A stretch of 64,000 bases of DNA from Euleptes europaea. Taxonomy: Eukaryota; Chordata; Lepidosauria; Squamata; Sphaerodactylidae. Below are positions 56,901 to 59,819 of this stretch, in pieces. The position numbers and the translations under genes are program-made. Below the pieces are notes generated by a model, which did not search any database, was not told the origin of the DNA, and saw nothing but the letters and a program-made list of their open reading frames with translations. The first letter of the stretch is position 1; each line of letters starts with the position of its first letter. Location: positions 24,491,720 through 24,555,719 of the forward strand of contig NC_079331.1 in NCBI RefSeq assembly GCF_029931775.1. Reading direction: 5' to 3'.

Positions 56901-59452
56901 ACCACTTCTTACATCAAAGATTCAACTCACTTCATCAACAAAATCAGTCCGTTGAGACTCAATCCACAGGATATATTAATCAGTTTTGATGTTGTATCCC
57001 TCTTTACCAAGGTTCCAGTAAAAGACACAATCTCATTGATTAACCAGATTTTTCCAGAAGATATAACAGCCTTCTTTCACCATTGTTTGACAACAAGTTA
57101 CTTCCTATGGGATCAAGAATTTTATGAACAGATTGATGGAGTAGCTATGGGAAGTCCACTCAGTCCAGTAATAGCAAACTTTTACATGGAATATTTTGAA
57201 AAGACAGCATTAGAATCAGCACCTTACAAACCTACAGTCTGGTTCAGGTTCGTAGATGATACATTTACTATTTGGAGCCATGGTGAAGAAAAATTAATGG
57301 ACTTTCTAAACCATCTTAATAATATCCATCCAAACATTCAGTTTACCATGGAAAAGGAAATTGAGGGTAAACTCCCATTTCTTGATACCCTTGTCATCCG
57401 TAAAACAAACTTTCAGTTAGGTCACAAGGTCTACCGGAAACCAACTCACACAGATCGCTACTTACACAAAAACTCCAACCACCACCCCCGACAGAAAAGA
57501 GGAATAATCAAAACATTAATGGACCGTGCAAGACGGATCTGTGAACCACAGTTTCTCAAGGAAGAAACTAATCATCTAAATCACGCACTGCTAGCAAACG
57601 GCTACTCCAAGAATGAAATCATAAGGGCCATTAAACCAAACAAAAATCAGAAAACTCAGGAAAAACAGTCTCCCATAGGAAAGGTATTCTTGCCATTTAT
57701 TAAAGGAGTCACTGATAGGATGGAGAAACTTTTGAAAAAACATAACCTACAAACAGTGTTTAAACCCACCAAGAAAATACAAAAAATGCTACGATCAGCA
57801 AAAGACAAAAGAGACCCCCTCACCTCTGCAGGAGTATATCGTATACCTTGCAGCTGTGGAGAAGTTTACATCGGGACCACAAAACGCAGCATACAAACAA
57901 GGATAAAAGAACATGAAAGATACTGCAGACTTGGCCAACCTGAGAAATCAGCAGTGGCTGAACATGGACTGACACAAACAGGACACAGGGTCTTATTCCA
58001 AGACACTGAAAGACTGGACAATTCTACCAACTATTTTGTCAGATTGCACAGAGAAGCCATTGAAATTCATAAACATCAGCACAACTTTAACAGAAAAGAG
58101 GAGAGTTTAAGAATGAATAAGGCTTGGCTTCCTGTTCTAAAAAACCTCCAGACTAACAAAGACAACATTCAACAATAGCCATGCAGATTAGCTTTGGATT
58201 ACACACATTAACAGATCACTTCAGGATACAATGGTTCCATATTAACATACCATACCATCATTAGCACATTATCTTGATACTTACAGGACAATGATTAGCA
58301 CATTACTTTTGCAGGACAATACTCAGCTCAAACCCACCCCTTTCTGACTATATATTACTCTTCCTACACCCTTGACACTGAGAGACACTGTCCTTCAGTG
58401 TTACTACTCTGAAGATGCCTGCCACAGTTGCTGGCAAAACGTCAGGAAAGAAAATTCCAAGACCACGGTTACACAGCCCGGATAACCTACAAGAACCAAT
58501 GAACTCTGACCGTGAAAGCCTTCGACAATATTTCAAAACCCAGAACTGGCCACATTTTCTTTTCCCAAAGGTATTCCGTCTGCAGTGGTTTATCAACTGC
58601 TTCTTTCAGAAGTCTGGGGGTGGGGGGGGATGCCCTCTAACGGTAATGCAGTGGTGGTCTTTGCCAGTGGCCTCCCTTTCTTCCTGGTGAGATTGAAGTG
58701 GCCAAGATGGGCAAGGGTCCAGTTTGCAAGAGGCAGTTATGGGGGTTATGATGCTCACCAGGAAGGGTGTCCTTGAAGCTACCTCATCCTGAATCCAGCC
58801 CTGGGTCCGTCAGTATTTTCTGTCCTGGCTGGAAGGGGCTCTTTGGGGTCTCAAAGGGAGGTCTTTTACATCCCCCTTTTCAGTGGAGAAGCCGGTTGCA
58901 AAACAGCCACCCACTCCTGTTCCAGTCCAGTGTTGCGTTCTTTCAAGGCTGCAAAGCTTGAAAAGTGGAATGTTACCAAATCCTTAGAGGCCGGGGGCCC
59001 TTCCTCTCCTGCCCGTATGCACAGAGCGCTAAAACTGTTCTGTTCCCTTGGGCCAGCTGAGGTGAGGCCAGAGGTGTGGAGGCTTTCAAGGGTCACAGAA
59101 CTTTCCATCAGGCAGAATGAAAAAGGAGGCGAATTGGCATTCTGTTGATGAAGACTTGCCCGCATGGCATGGGCCGATCTCTCACCTGGTACCTAACAGG
59201 GCCTCTTTTACCCACTGGGCATCTTCTTTCATTTGGAGCCTCACGAAAGGGCTCAGATGCTCTTGCCTGGTTGAGCTCGGCCTCCTGGCCCCCAGCTGGT
59301 CAACTGGCCCCCAAAGCAGGCAGCATCCCTGCCCACTGTGACCCGGTCCTCTGTTGTTTCTAGAGGAGAGCCTCCAGGACATGCCAAACCTGAAGAAACG
59401 CCTGATGAAAGCCCTGACCCTCTTCATAGATGCCGCTGAAAGCTATTCCAAG
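14709..59452 (+). CDS. SPG11: SPG11 (spatacsin), 37 of about 40 exons, 3' end beyond window
   Basis: Spatacsin is a large protein of late endosomes and lysosomes. With spastizin (ZFYVE26) it associates with adaptor complex AP-5 and is needed for autophagic lysosome reformation. Human loss causes spastic paraplegia 11. The exons listed separately (14,709 to 59,452) total 6,780 nt, exactly 2,260 codons, with matching phases at all 36 junctions and no stop. Anchors shared with human include [15 protein letters not shown]-like, [22 protein letters not shown]-like, PSFAFGTFLVQ-like, [21 protein letters not shown] and [20 protein letters not shown]. The N-terminal fifth is predicted beta-rich and the rest alpha-helical; the most conserved part is exons 33-36. 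Human is 2,443 aa (from memory), so about 170-180 residues lie past the window. Start: ATG with A at -3 and G at +4. One intron has a GC donor. Confidence 0.97.
15258..15442 (+). CDS. SPG11: SPG11 exon 2 (aa 66-127)
   Basis: Encodes [10 protein letters not shown] and [16 protein letters not shown], aligning with human FLWED and SCSREALQKLIDDQDI. TTCTCAG acceptor; the donor GTGAGT follows ATTA. Confidence 0.95.
15848..16078 (+). CDS. SPG11: SPG11 exon 3 (aa 128-204)
   Basis: Encodes [20 protein letters not shown] and [15 protein letters not shown], matching human LSLRILSF and LCRGILFVLSSLGWI. The donor GTATCC is weak, but phase confirms it. Confidence 0.94.
16790..16897 (+). mobile_element. 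108-bp Penelope-like element tip with 12-bp TSD
   Basis: The sequence equals the 3' terminal region of the PLE at 55,517-58,535. It is flanked by a perfect CATGACTACTCT duplication at 16,778-16,789 and 16,898-16,909. It carries a hammerhead-like core: CTGAAGA at 16,809 and GAAAC at 16,836. The 3' end stops at CAAGAACC, about 30 bp short of the end seen in sense copies elsewhere. Confidence 0.88.
17279..17475. repeat. Inverted dimer of a second PLE-terminus-like repeat
   Basis: A minus-oriented arm (GGTCTGCAGTAGAAGCC onwards) is followed by a plus-oriented arm. The plus arm contains CTTATACCCCAAAAATCTTG and GTGCCACCGGACTGCTACTT. The arms are diverged reverse complements. The minus arm holds a hammerhead-like CTGACGA...GAAAGC core. 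Confidence 0.65.
17960..18155 (+). CDS. SPG11: SPG11 exon 4 (aa 205-269)
   Basis: Encodes [19 protein letters not shown], matching human IFDVVDGTYVAHVDLALHK. It ends in AVDLDLYF before a GTAGGT donor. Confidence 0.96.
18850..18987 (+). CDS. SPG11: SPG11 exon 5 (aa 270-315)
   Basis: Encodes [20 protein letters not shown], matching human RQHPGHLLCERILEDLPIQ. CCAACAG acceptor, GTATGT donor. The exon's C-terminal half is poorly conserved. Confidence 0.94.
19215..19552 (-). mobile_element. hAT-like MITE copy, degraded
   Basis: It is the reverse-complement relative of the MITE at 25,167-25,528. Shared blocks include CCAATCAGAAGCGTTGCTG, the (A)CACTTGGCGCCCACCAGG type, and an end reading GTTGGAGACCCTG. 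The low-coordinate end is unclear. Confidence 0.7.
19570..21617 (-). mobile_element. Penelope-like retroelement (PLE), 5'-truncated, broken copy
   Basis: Read on the minus strand, it carries a PLE reverse transcriptase ([26 protein letters not shown]) and then a GIY-YIG endonuclease ([17 protein letters not shown]). It ends at 19,570 with the family's 3' terminus. It is shorter at the 5' end than the 56,448-58,535 unit and is interrupted, so it is the older copy. TATAAT lies just outside both ends (19,564-19,569 and 21,618-21,623), a candidate short duplication. It inserted antisense into SPG11 intron 5. Confidence 0.92.
21624..21652 (+). other. 29-bp exact copy of SPG11 exon 9 coding sequence
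   Basis: These 29 bases are identical to 23,702-23,730 in exon 9 (codons around ENDLEAQSK), in the same orientation. They sit six bases past the 5' end of the minus-strand PLE. The identity stops sharply on both sides. Confidence 0.9.
21741..22189 (+). CDS. SPG11: SPG11 exon 6 (aa 316-465)
   Basis: This 449-nt exon starts [14 protein letters not shown] (human SWKAQLSSLNETIK) and ends [20 protein letters not shown] and LILWDLETQ...[10 protein letters not shown]. The central part is divergent and charged. GTGAGC donor. Confidence 0.96.
22371..22516 (+). CDS. SPG11: SPG11 exon 7 (aa 466-514)
   Basis: Encodes [19 protein letters not shown], then [15 protein letters not shown]. This is one of the most conserved segments of the N-terminal half. 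GTAAAG donor, phase 0. Confidence 0.97.
22955..23065. repeat. Short palindromic PLE-terminus-like repeat
   Basis: GGCATGACCTTTTGTGAGTC and its near reverse complement GACTCACAAAAGCTTATGCC flank a short centre. A CTGAGGA block lies between them. It looks like a short relative of the inverted dimers at 17,279 and 46,776. Confidence 0.5.
23200..23332 (+). CDS. SPG11: SPG11 exon 8 (aa 515-558)
   Basis: Encodes [20 protein letters not shown], matching human [20 protein letters not shown]. The donor GTAAGT follows the codons for YLK. Confidence 0.96.
23654..23809 (+). CDS. SPG11: SPG11 exon 9 (aa 559-610)
   Basis: Encodes [20 protein letters not shown], then [20 protein letters not shown]. It contains the source sequence of the 29-bp copy at 21,624. 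Donor GTGGGG. Confidence 0.96.
24322..24500 (+). CDS. SPG11: SPG11 exon 10 (aa 611-670)
   Basis: Encodes [20 protein letters not shown] and [10 protein letters not shown], matching human LDEHLQKGVNILTSYINELR and TFMIKFPWK. It ends in WEQLSTE before GTAAAC. Confidence 0.95.
24762..24938 (+). CDS. SPG11: SPG11 exon 11 (aa 671-729)
   Basis: Encodes [23 protein letters not shown] and [11 protein letters not shown]. It corresponds to human [18 protein letters not shown] and IKEASELLKNM. GTGAGT donor. Confidence 0.96.
25167..25528. mobile_element. hAT-type MITE with degraded 8-bp TSD
   Basis: The TIRs are CAGGGGTCCCCGAC on the left and CAGGGGTTCCCAACC (reverse complement) on the right. Flanking octamers TAATGTAG and TAATATTG agree at 6 of 8 positions. 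There is no coding capacity. Fragments of relatives lie at 19,215-19,552, 26,812-26,865 and 27,658-27,757. Confidence 0.8.
25537..25784 (+). repeat. Squamate SINE with BovB-like tail
   Basis: A tRNA-like head with box B GGTTTGAATCC is followed by a GGGTGACCTTGGGCC body. A segment TGGGATGGGAGACCCC resembles 5S-derived SINE text. The tail contains CAGCTGTGACTTGACAGC and an A-run. It starts directly beside the MITE's target duplication. Confidence 0.8.
25994..26178 (-). repeat. Sauria-type SINE abutting SPG11 exon 12
   Basis: The minus-strand copy has reverse-complement box B (GGATTCAAACC on plus) and box A region (CTCTAACCACCACG). Its head end lies only about 12 bp before the exon 12 acceptor. 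Confidence 0.85.
26191..26262 (+). CDS. SPG11: SPG11 exon 12 (aa 730-753)
   Basis: This 72-nt exon encodes [18 protein letters not shown] and VRDFL, matching human GFDVKGQLLKICFYTTNKNI. The acceptor TTTCAAAGTAG is poor in pyrimidines. The nearest good branch point, CTCTAAC, lies in the SINE next door. Confidence 0.94.
26598..26722 (+). CDS. SPG11: SPG11 exon 13 (aa 754-794)
   Basis: Encodes [20 protein letters not shown] then [11 protein letters not shown], matching human VEILKEKNYFSEKEKRTIDF. Donor GTAATA. Confidence 0.95.
26868..27545 (+). mobile_element. CR1 LINE 3' end
   Basis: It shows the usual CR1 3' phrases: GTTAGACCTCACC, GGGCACCGCAATTTAAG, CTGGAGACCAAG and GGTTGGACTAGATGACC. It ends in a TCTATGATTCTATGA-type terminal repeat. 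It is a 5'-truncated, non-coding relic. Confidence 0.92.
27658..27757 (-). mobile_element. hAT-like MITE fragment
   Basis: It shares CAGCCAATC, CCCTGCTGGGC and GGGCACCATGTTGGGGATC with the 19,215 and 25,167 elements. Truncated. Confidence 0.6.
28377..28757 (-). mobile_element. CR1 LINE 3' end, second subfamily
   Basis: Read on minus, it ends GGTTGGACTAGATGGCC then CCAACTCTATGATTC. The internal text (TGGGTTTAAATTGCGGG, TTCCTGTTGGCAGCAG) differs from the 26,868 copy, so it belongs to another subfamily. Confidence 0.9.
28758..29640 (+). mobile_element. L1-type LINE 3' end
   Basis: The frame carries an L1-like ORF2 C-terminal tail: [12 protein letters not shown], then [29 protein letters not shown] and LRQWLNKV. 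One stop (28,935-28,937) separates the two parts, which share a frame. An AT-rich 3' UTR runs to an AATAAA and an A/G-rich end before exon 14. Confidence 0.75.
29713..29885 (+). CDS. SPG11: SPG11 exon 14 (aa 795-852), GC donor
   Basis: Encodes [18 protein letters not shown] and [19 protein letters not shown], matching human KHKSVLDSF and HRIVLNWALWWDQLTQESI. Phase and homology (PEE joining [10 protein letters not shown]) put the donor at GAAG|GCAAGC, a GC splice donor. Confidence 0.93.
29886..29891 (+). promoter_or_regulatory. SPG11: GC-type 5' splice site of SPG11 intron 14
   Basis: GCAAGC follows exonic AAG. The alternative GT at 29,910 would add unconserved residues and shift the frame into exon 15. 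Exon 15's own acceptor is normal (ACACAG). Confidence 0.85.
30200..30398 (+). CDS. SPG11: SPG11 exon 15 (aa 853-918)
   Basis: Encodes [19 protein letters not shown] and [13 protein letters not shown], matching human YKSYSPEALWRYLTARHDW and [19 protein letters not shown] donor. Confidence 0.97.
30523..30726 (+). CDS. SPG11: SPG11 exon 16 (aa 919-986)
   Basis: Encodes [39 protein letters not shown] and YLDCY, in line with human ELEDFECFLLRL and WDFHSQFILYCLEHSLQHLL. GTAAGA donor. Confidence 0.97.
30773..30941 (-). mobile_element. CR1 LINE 3' terminal fragment
   Basis: The minus-strand copy ends TGGTCCCTTCCAACTCTATG, with the ATTCTATG terminal unit at 30,773. Truncated after about 170 bp, directly against the 5S-derived SINE. 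Confidence 0.88.
30941..31110 (+). repeat. 5S rRNA-derived SINE with BovB-like tail
   Basis: It opens AGATCTCAGAAGCTGAGCA, then TTAATACTTGGATGGGAGAC, which closely resembles vertebrate 5S rRNA from its internal control region onward. A shared SINE body (GAGGCAGGCAATAGCAAAC) and a tail (GGGGTTGCCATAATTAGC) follow. The 5' third of 5S is missing and the tail is SINE-like, so it is not a 5S gene. Confidence 0.85.
31683..31789 (+). CDS. SPG11: SPG11 exon 17 (aa 987-1022)
   Basis: Encodes [19 protein letters not shown], nearly identical to human [19 protein letters not shown]. Donor GTAGGA. Confidence 0.97.
32653..32897 (+). repeat. Sauria-type SINE, near full length
   Basis: It has box A TGGTGTAGTGGTTAAGAGC and box B GGGTTTGATTCC. 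A TGGGTGACCTTAGGCTAGTC body follows, and then the tail GTCGGCATGTAAAAACC and (CTT)n. It is one of the best-preserved copies in the window. Confidence 0.92.
33163..33308 (+). CDS. SPG11: SPG11 exon 18 (aa 1023-1071)
   Basis: Encodes [20 protein letters not shown] and [15 protein letters not shown], almost the same as human. Donor GTGGGT. Confidence 0.98.
33614..33778 (+). CDS. SPG11: SPG11 exon 19 (aa 1072-1126)
   Basis: Encodes [20 protein letters not shown], then [22 protein letters not shown] acceptor, GTATAT donor. Confidence 0.97.
34844..34858. repeat. G homopolymer
   Basis: A run of about 14 G in intron 19; likely length-variable. Confidence 0.8.
34955..35060 (-). repeat. PLE-terminus-like repeat, single arm
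   Basis: It shares GGTCTGCAGTAGAACAGCTA and AGCACCTTAGAGACTGACA with the arms of the 46,776-46,993 repeat, in minus orientation. Here there is no partner arm. Confidence 0.6.
35351..35417 (+). CDS. SPG11: SPG11 exon 20 (aa 1127-1148)
   Basis: This 67-nt exon encodes [20 protein letters not shown], matching human SLSPFDPSRLFGWQSANTLA. Donor GTAAGT. Confidence 0.96.
35655..35720 (+). repeat. SINE 3' end with (AAT)n tail
   Basis: The text CCCTGCCTTGGTTGGGAAAG and AGAAATCTAATAAATAATA is a SINE 3' terminus. The palindromic PLE is inserted in its AAT tail, which continues on the other side (35,981-36,002). Confidence 0.65.
35721..35985. mobile_element. Palindromic dimer of Penelope-like element ends
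   Basis: The minus arm (35,721 to about 35,838) and plus arm (about 35,839-35,985) are nearly perfect reverse complements over about 115 bp, meeting head to head at a GACAGTGTCTCTGTCC centre. The plus arm has an extra 3' tail of about 30 bp ending CCTTCGACAATA, as in the large PLE. Each arm has the hammerhead-like CTGAAGA...GAAACGTC core. Confidence 0.9.
36003..36410 (+). mobile_element. BovB (RTE) LINE 3' end
   Basis: The open frame encodes the BovB ORF2 C-terminus: [31 protein letters not shown] and [18 protein letters not shown]. The tail CGGCACTTAACACACACAC follows. 5'-truncated. BovB is abundant in squamates and known for horizontal transfer. Confidence 0.93.
36511..36596 (+). repeat. 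Sauria SINE 3' fragment
   Basis: AGAGGAGAATGATGTAAGC then GGGTATAAATATCTAAATAA is the usual 3' end of the tRNA-derived squamate SINE. Confidence 0.75.
37022..37077 (-). repeat. BovB-like tail fragment with (TG)n
   Basis: Plus-strand (TG)n, TTAAGTGCCATCAAGTCGC and TTCTGACTCATGG form the reverse of a BovB/SINE terminus. Confidence 0.7.
37247..37412 (+). CDS. SPG11: SPG11 exon 21 (aa 1149-1203)
   Basis: Encodes [20 protein letters not shown], then [20 protein letters not shown]. Human has NKYAIVERLNFAYYL and PSFAFGTFLVQELIKSKTP. GTGAGT donor. Confidence 0.98.
37791..37996 (+). CDS. SPG11: SPG11 exon 22 (aa 1204-1272)
   Basis: Encodes [20 protein letters not shown], identical to human over this run. 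It ends IRESL at a weak donor, GTAGCG. Confidence 0.97.
38931..39039 (+). CDS. SPG11: SPG11 exon 23 (aa 1273-1308)
   Basis: Encodes [20 protein letters not shown] then [16 protein letters not shown], like human AEKLSKLADGEKTTTEELLV. Donor GTGAGT. Confidence 0.95.
39714..39873 (+). CDS. SPG11: SPG11 exon 24 (aa 1309-1362)
   Basis: Encodes [20 protein letters not shown] and [15 protein letters not shown], matching human [26 protein letters not shown] donor. Confidence 0.97.
40116..40385 (+). CDS. SPG11: SPG11 exon 25 (aa 1363-1452)
   Basis: Encodes [24 protein letters not shown] and [12 protein letters not shown], corresponding to human [20 protein letters not shown] and APILSVLASCLQ. The middle is Pro/Ser-rich and variable. 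Confidence 0.96.
40596..40796 (+). CDS. SPG11: SPG11 exon 26 (aa 1453-1519)
   Basis: Encodes [25 protein letters not shown] and GFQLFLK, in line with human CVWIITS, WNLEDLSVIW and GFQLFFK. GTAAGT donor. Confidence 0.96.
41049..41252 (-). repeat. tRNA-Ala-derived SINE
   Basis: Reverse copy of the 3,434 family; on plus it reads GAAGCTGCC at the tail end and CCACTGAGCCACAGCCCC at the head end. Confidence 0.9.
41305..41518 (-). repeat. Sauria-like SINE
   Basis: On plus, CCTCACAACAGCTCTGTGAG is the body, GAATTTGAACCC is reverse box B, and CTGACCACTACACCACACC is the reverse head. Confidence 0.85.
41601..41632. repeat. (CA)n microsatellite
   Basis: About 14 CA units in intron 26. Confidence 0.95.
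42463..42560 (-). repeat. Partial tRNA-Ala-derived SINE
   Basis: Only the 3' half of the family is recognisable (ACATGAAGCTGCCTTCGTCA, then GGTCCATCA). It is diverged and lacks the tRNA head. Confidence 0.65.
42962..43069 (+). CDS. SPG11: SPG11 exon 27 (aa 1520-1555)
   Basis: Encodes [20 protein letters not shown] and [14 protein letters not shown], matching human DSPLLLVMEMYELCMFFRNY. Donor GTAAGC. Confidence 0.97.
43890..44023 (+). repeat. Squamate SINE 3' half with BovB-like tail
   Basis: GGCACTGGCAAACCACCTC, then GGGGTCGCCATCAGTCGGC and CTTGACGGCACTTTACACAC. This is the diagnostic tail linking squamate SINEs to BovB. Confidence 0.88.
44238..44263. repeat. Poly(T) run
   Basis: About 26 T in intron 27; possibly the A-tail of a minus-strand retroelement whose body I cannot identify. 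Confidence 0.8.
44728..44890 (+). CDS. SPG11: SPG11 exon 28 (aa 1556-1609)
   Basis: Encodes [20 protein letters not shown] and [11 protein letters not shown], matching human MWLEDQVCFLLKLMLQQCKT. The acceptor TAATCAG is pyrimidine-poor. GTAAGG donor. Confidence 0.95.
45708..46115 (+). mobile_element. CR1 LINE 3' end
   Basis: Same subfamily as 26,868-27,545: ATGATAACCATCTTCAAGTA, CTTCCTCGGGAGGTGGTGAG and TGTTGGACTAGATGACCC. 5'-truncated. Confidence 0.9.
46158..46366 (-). repeat. tRNA-Ala-derived SINE, near full length
   Basis: A well-preserved reverse copy; on plus it ends GCTCTACCACTGAGCCACAG, the reverse of the tRNA-like D-arm. Confidence 0.92.
46776..46993. repeat. Inverted dimer of a PLE-terminus-like repeat
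   Basis: The left arm and the right arm are near-perfect reverse complements of about 95 bp around a centre at about 46,875. Shared text includes AAGCTTTCGAGAATCAAAGC on the left and GATTCTCGAAAGCTTACACC on the right, and GCTCCTGGACTCGAATCTG at the right end. It would form a long hairpin. Confidence 0.85.
47337..47360. repeat. (TTGT)n microsatellite
   Basis: Six units, 28 bp upstream of exon 29. The T-rich strand may serve as part of the polypyrimidine context. Confidence 0.9.
47388..47596 (+). CDS. SPG11: SPG11 exon 29 (aa 1610-1679)
   Basis: Encodes [31 protein letters not shown] and [16 protein letters not shown]. Human has VKKLCILSQILKDTSIAINH and VAELAELPVDNLVIKE. GTATGC donor. Confidence 0.96.
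47851..48610 (+). CDS. SPG11: SPG11 exon 30 (aa 1680-1932), largest exon
   Basis: This 760-nt exon encodes [80 protein letters not shown] and [13 protein letters not shown], all closely matching human. Near the end a (GAG)n repeat makes a seven-Glu run that human lacks at that length. Donor GTAAGA. Confidence 0.98.
48846..49287. mobile_element. hAT-type MITE with perfect 8-bp TSD
   Basis: The ends are CAATGGTTCCCAAAGTGGG and the reverse complement of CAGTGGTCCCCAAACGT. CTTTAAAT is duplicated exactly at 48,838-48,845 and 49,288-49,295. It is 442 bp with no transposase. The 8-bp duplication and CAGTGG-type ends assign it to hAT. Confidence 0.9.
49444..49586 (+). CDS. SPG11: SPG11 exon 31 (aa 1933-1980)
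   Basis: Encodes [20 protein letters not shown], matching human [20 protein letters not shown]. The start of the exon is divergent. Donor GTACAT. Confidence 0.95.
49732..49933 (+). CDS. SPG11: SPG11 exon 32 (aa 1981-2047)
   Basis: Encodes [20 protein letters not shown] and [19 protein letters not shown], nearly the human sequence. GTGAGT donor. Confidence 0.97.
50327..50464 (+). CDS. SPG11: SPG11 exon 33 (aa 2048-2093)
   Basis: Encodes [20 protein letters not shown], then [12 protein letters not shown]. This opens the highly conserved C-terminal part of spatacsin. GTAAGT donor. Confidence 0.98.
51151..51284 (+). CDS. SPG11: SPG11 exon 34 (aa 2094-2138)
   Basis: Encodes [20 protein letters not shown], then [20 protein letters not shown]. 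Donor GTATGT. Confidence 0.98.
51285..52607. other. SPG11 intron 34, GC-rich unclassified sequence
   Basis: The part from about 51,640 to 52,540 is GC-rich. It has repetitive wording such as GGTCACAGTCCAAGGTCAGG and AAATCCAGTCTGAGGC, suggesting an old interspersed repeat. I cannot name it and found no terminal duplications. Confidence 0.4.
52608..52715 (+). CDS. SPG11: SPG11 exon 35 (aa 2139-2174)
   Basis: Encodes [20 protein letters not shown], then [16 protein letters not shown], identical to human but for one residue (HE for HK). The donor GTTGGT is weak. Confidence 0.98.
52716..53988. other. SPG11 intron 35
   Basis: Only short frames are seen. No classified repeat or exon was found between exons 35 and 36. 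Confidence 0.5.
53989..54157 (+). CDS. SPG11: SPG11 exon 36 (aa 2175-2230)
   Basis: Encodes [40 protein letters not shown] and LKLIESQPW, essentially identical to human. GTGAGC donor. Confidence 0.99.
55517..58535 (+). mobile_element. Penelope-like retroelement, inverted-dimer form with 14-bp TSD
   Basis: AAACCCAGAACTGG is duplicated at 55,503-55,516 and 58,536-58,549. The left part (about 55,517-56,447) is an antisense copy of the element's 3' third. It joins a 5'-truncated sense unit (about 56,448-58,535) head to head. Left and right ends are therefore about 0.93-kb inverted repeats, nearly identical, which indicates a young insertion. Confidence 0.93.
56448..58178 (+). CDS. PLE reverse transcriptase / GIY-YIG endonuclease
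   Basis: The single open frame lacks the extreme N-terminus, which was lost at the inversion junction. In order: [14 protein letters not shown] motif [27 protein letters not shown], the FVDD catalytic box at about 57,251, and KLPFLDTLV. After a linker comes a GIY-YIG nuclease with [20 protein letters not shown] and [12 protein letters not shown]. This RT-EN order is diagnostic of Penelope-like elements. Expression is doubtful because the promoter-bearing 5' part is missing. Confidence 0.93.
   Translation, partial: LRGETARILRKAKPPASNITRKERNAIKTLNADPEIIILPADKGNATVIMKTEEYKKKIEELLDPATYKKLKRDPTCKITRKTSILIKNSTLHPDTHRKLCKTEAQPPRLYGLPKIHKDSVPLQPIVSAIGSPTYKLARYLTTLLQDHIGKTTSYIKDSTHFINKISPLRLNPQDILISFDVVSLFTKVPVKDTISLINQIFPEDITAFFHHCLTTSYFLWDQEFYEQIDGVAMGSPLSPVIANFYMEYFEKTALESAPYKPTVWFRFVDDTFTIWSHGEEKLMDFLNHLNNIHPNIQFTMEKEIEGKLPFLDTLVIRKTNFQLGHKVYRKPTHTDRYLHKNSNHHPRQKRGIIKTLMDRARRICEPQFLKEETNHLNHALLANGYSKNEIIRAIKPNKNQKTQEKQSPIGKVFLPFIKGVTDRMEKLLKKHNLQTVFKPTKKIQKMLRSAKDKRDPLTSAGVYRIPCSCGEVYIGTTKRSIQTRIKEHERYCRLGQPEKSAVAEHGLTQTGHRVLFQDTERLDNSTNYFVRLHREAIEIHKHQHNFNRKEESLRMNKAWLPVLKNLQTNKDNIQQ
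58550..59363. other. Rest of SPG11 intron 36
   Basis: It resumes host intron sequence after the PLE target duplication. No exon is seen before 59,364. Confidence 0.5.
59364..59452 (+). CDS. SPG11: SPG11 exon 37 (aa 2231-2260), last in window
   Basis: Encodes [20 protein letters not shown], then IDAAESYSK. Human has DSLKDGHQLKQLLLKALTLM and LDAAESYAK. TTTCTAG acceptor, GTAAAG donor, phase 0. The next human residues (DSCVRQAQHC) are not found in the window. Confidence 0.96.
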
Positions 59453-59819
59453 GTAAAGGGGACAGGGCTTGGGGCCTGAGCTGTCGGGTGACTCTGGAGT
59501 TGCTTGTTCCATACTGTATGAGAAAGGAGCTAGGGCCAGCCCTTTTCTCTCCCCACCACGCTAAGCAAGCCAAAGGCTTTCAGTTTTTCCACCTGTACTG
59601 AGCTAATGGAGAAGGGGTGTGAGCACGCCAGGTGTCCCAGATGGCTGCCAATCTGACTGCTAGACAAGAAAAAGCCCTCCTTGCAGTCCTGGTGGCCTCG
59701 AGGCAGGCCAGGGGTGGTGGTCCTCCATCACAGACGTCCCTTTTGAGGCGGCCCAGCAAGGACAGCTGCCAAAGCTAGCTGGTTACCTGCGCTTGCTCAC
59801 CTTTGTCCACCCAAAAAAG

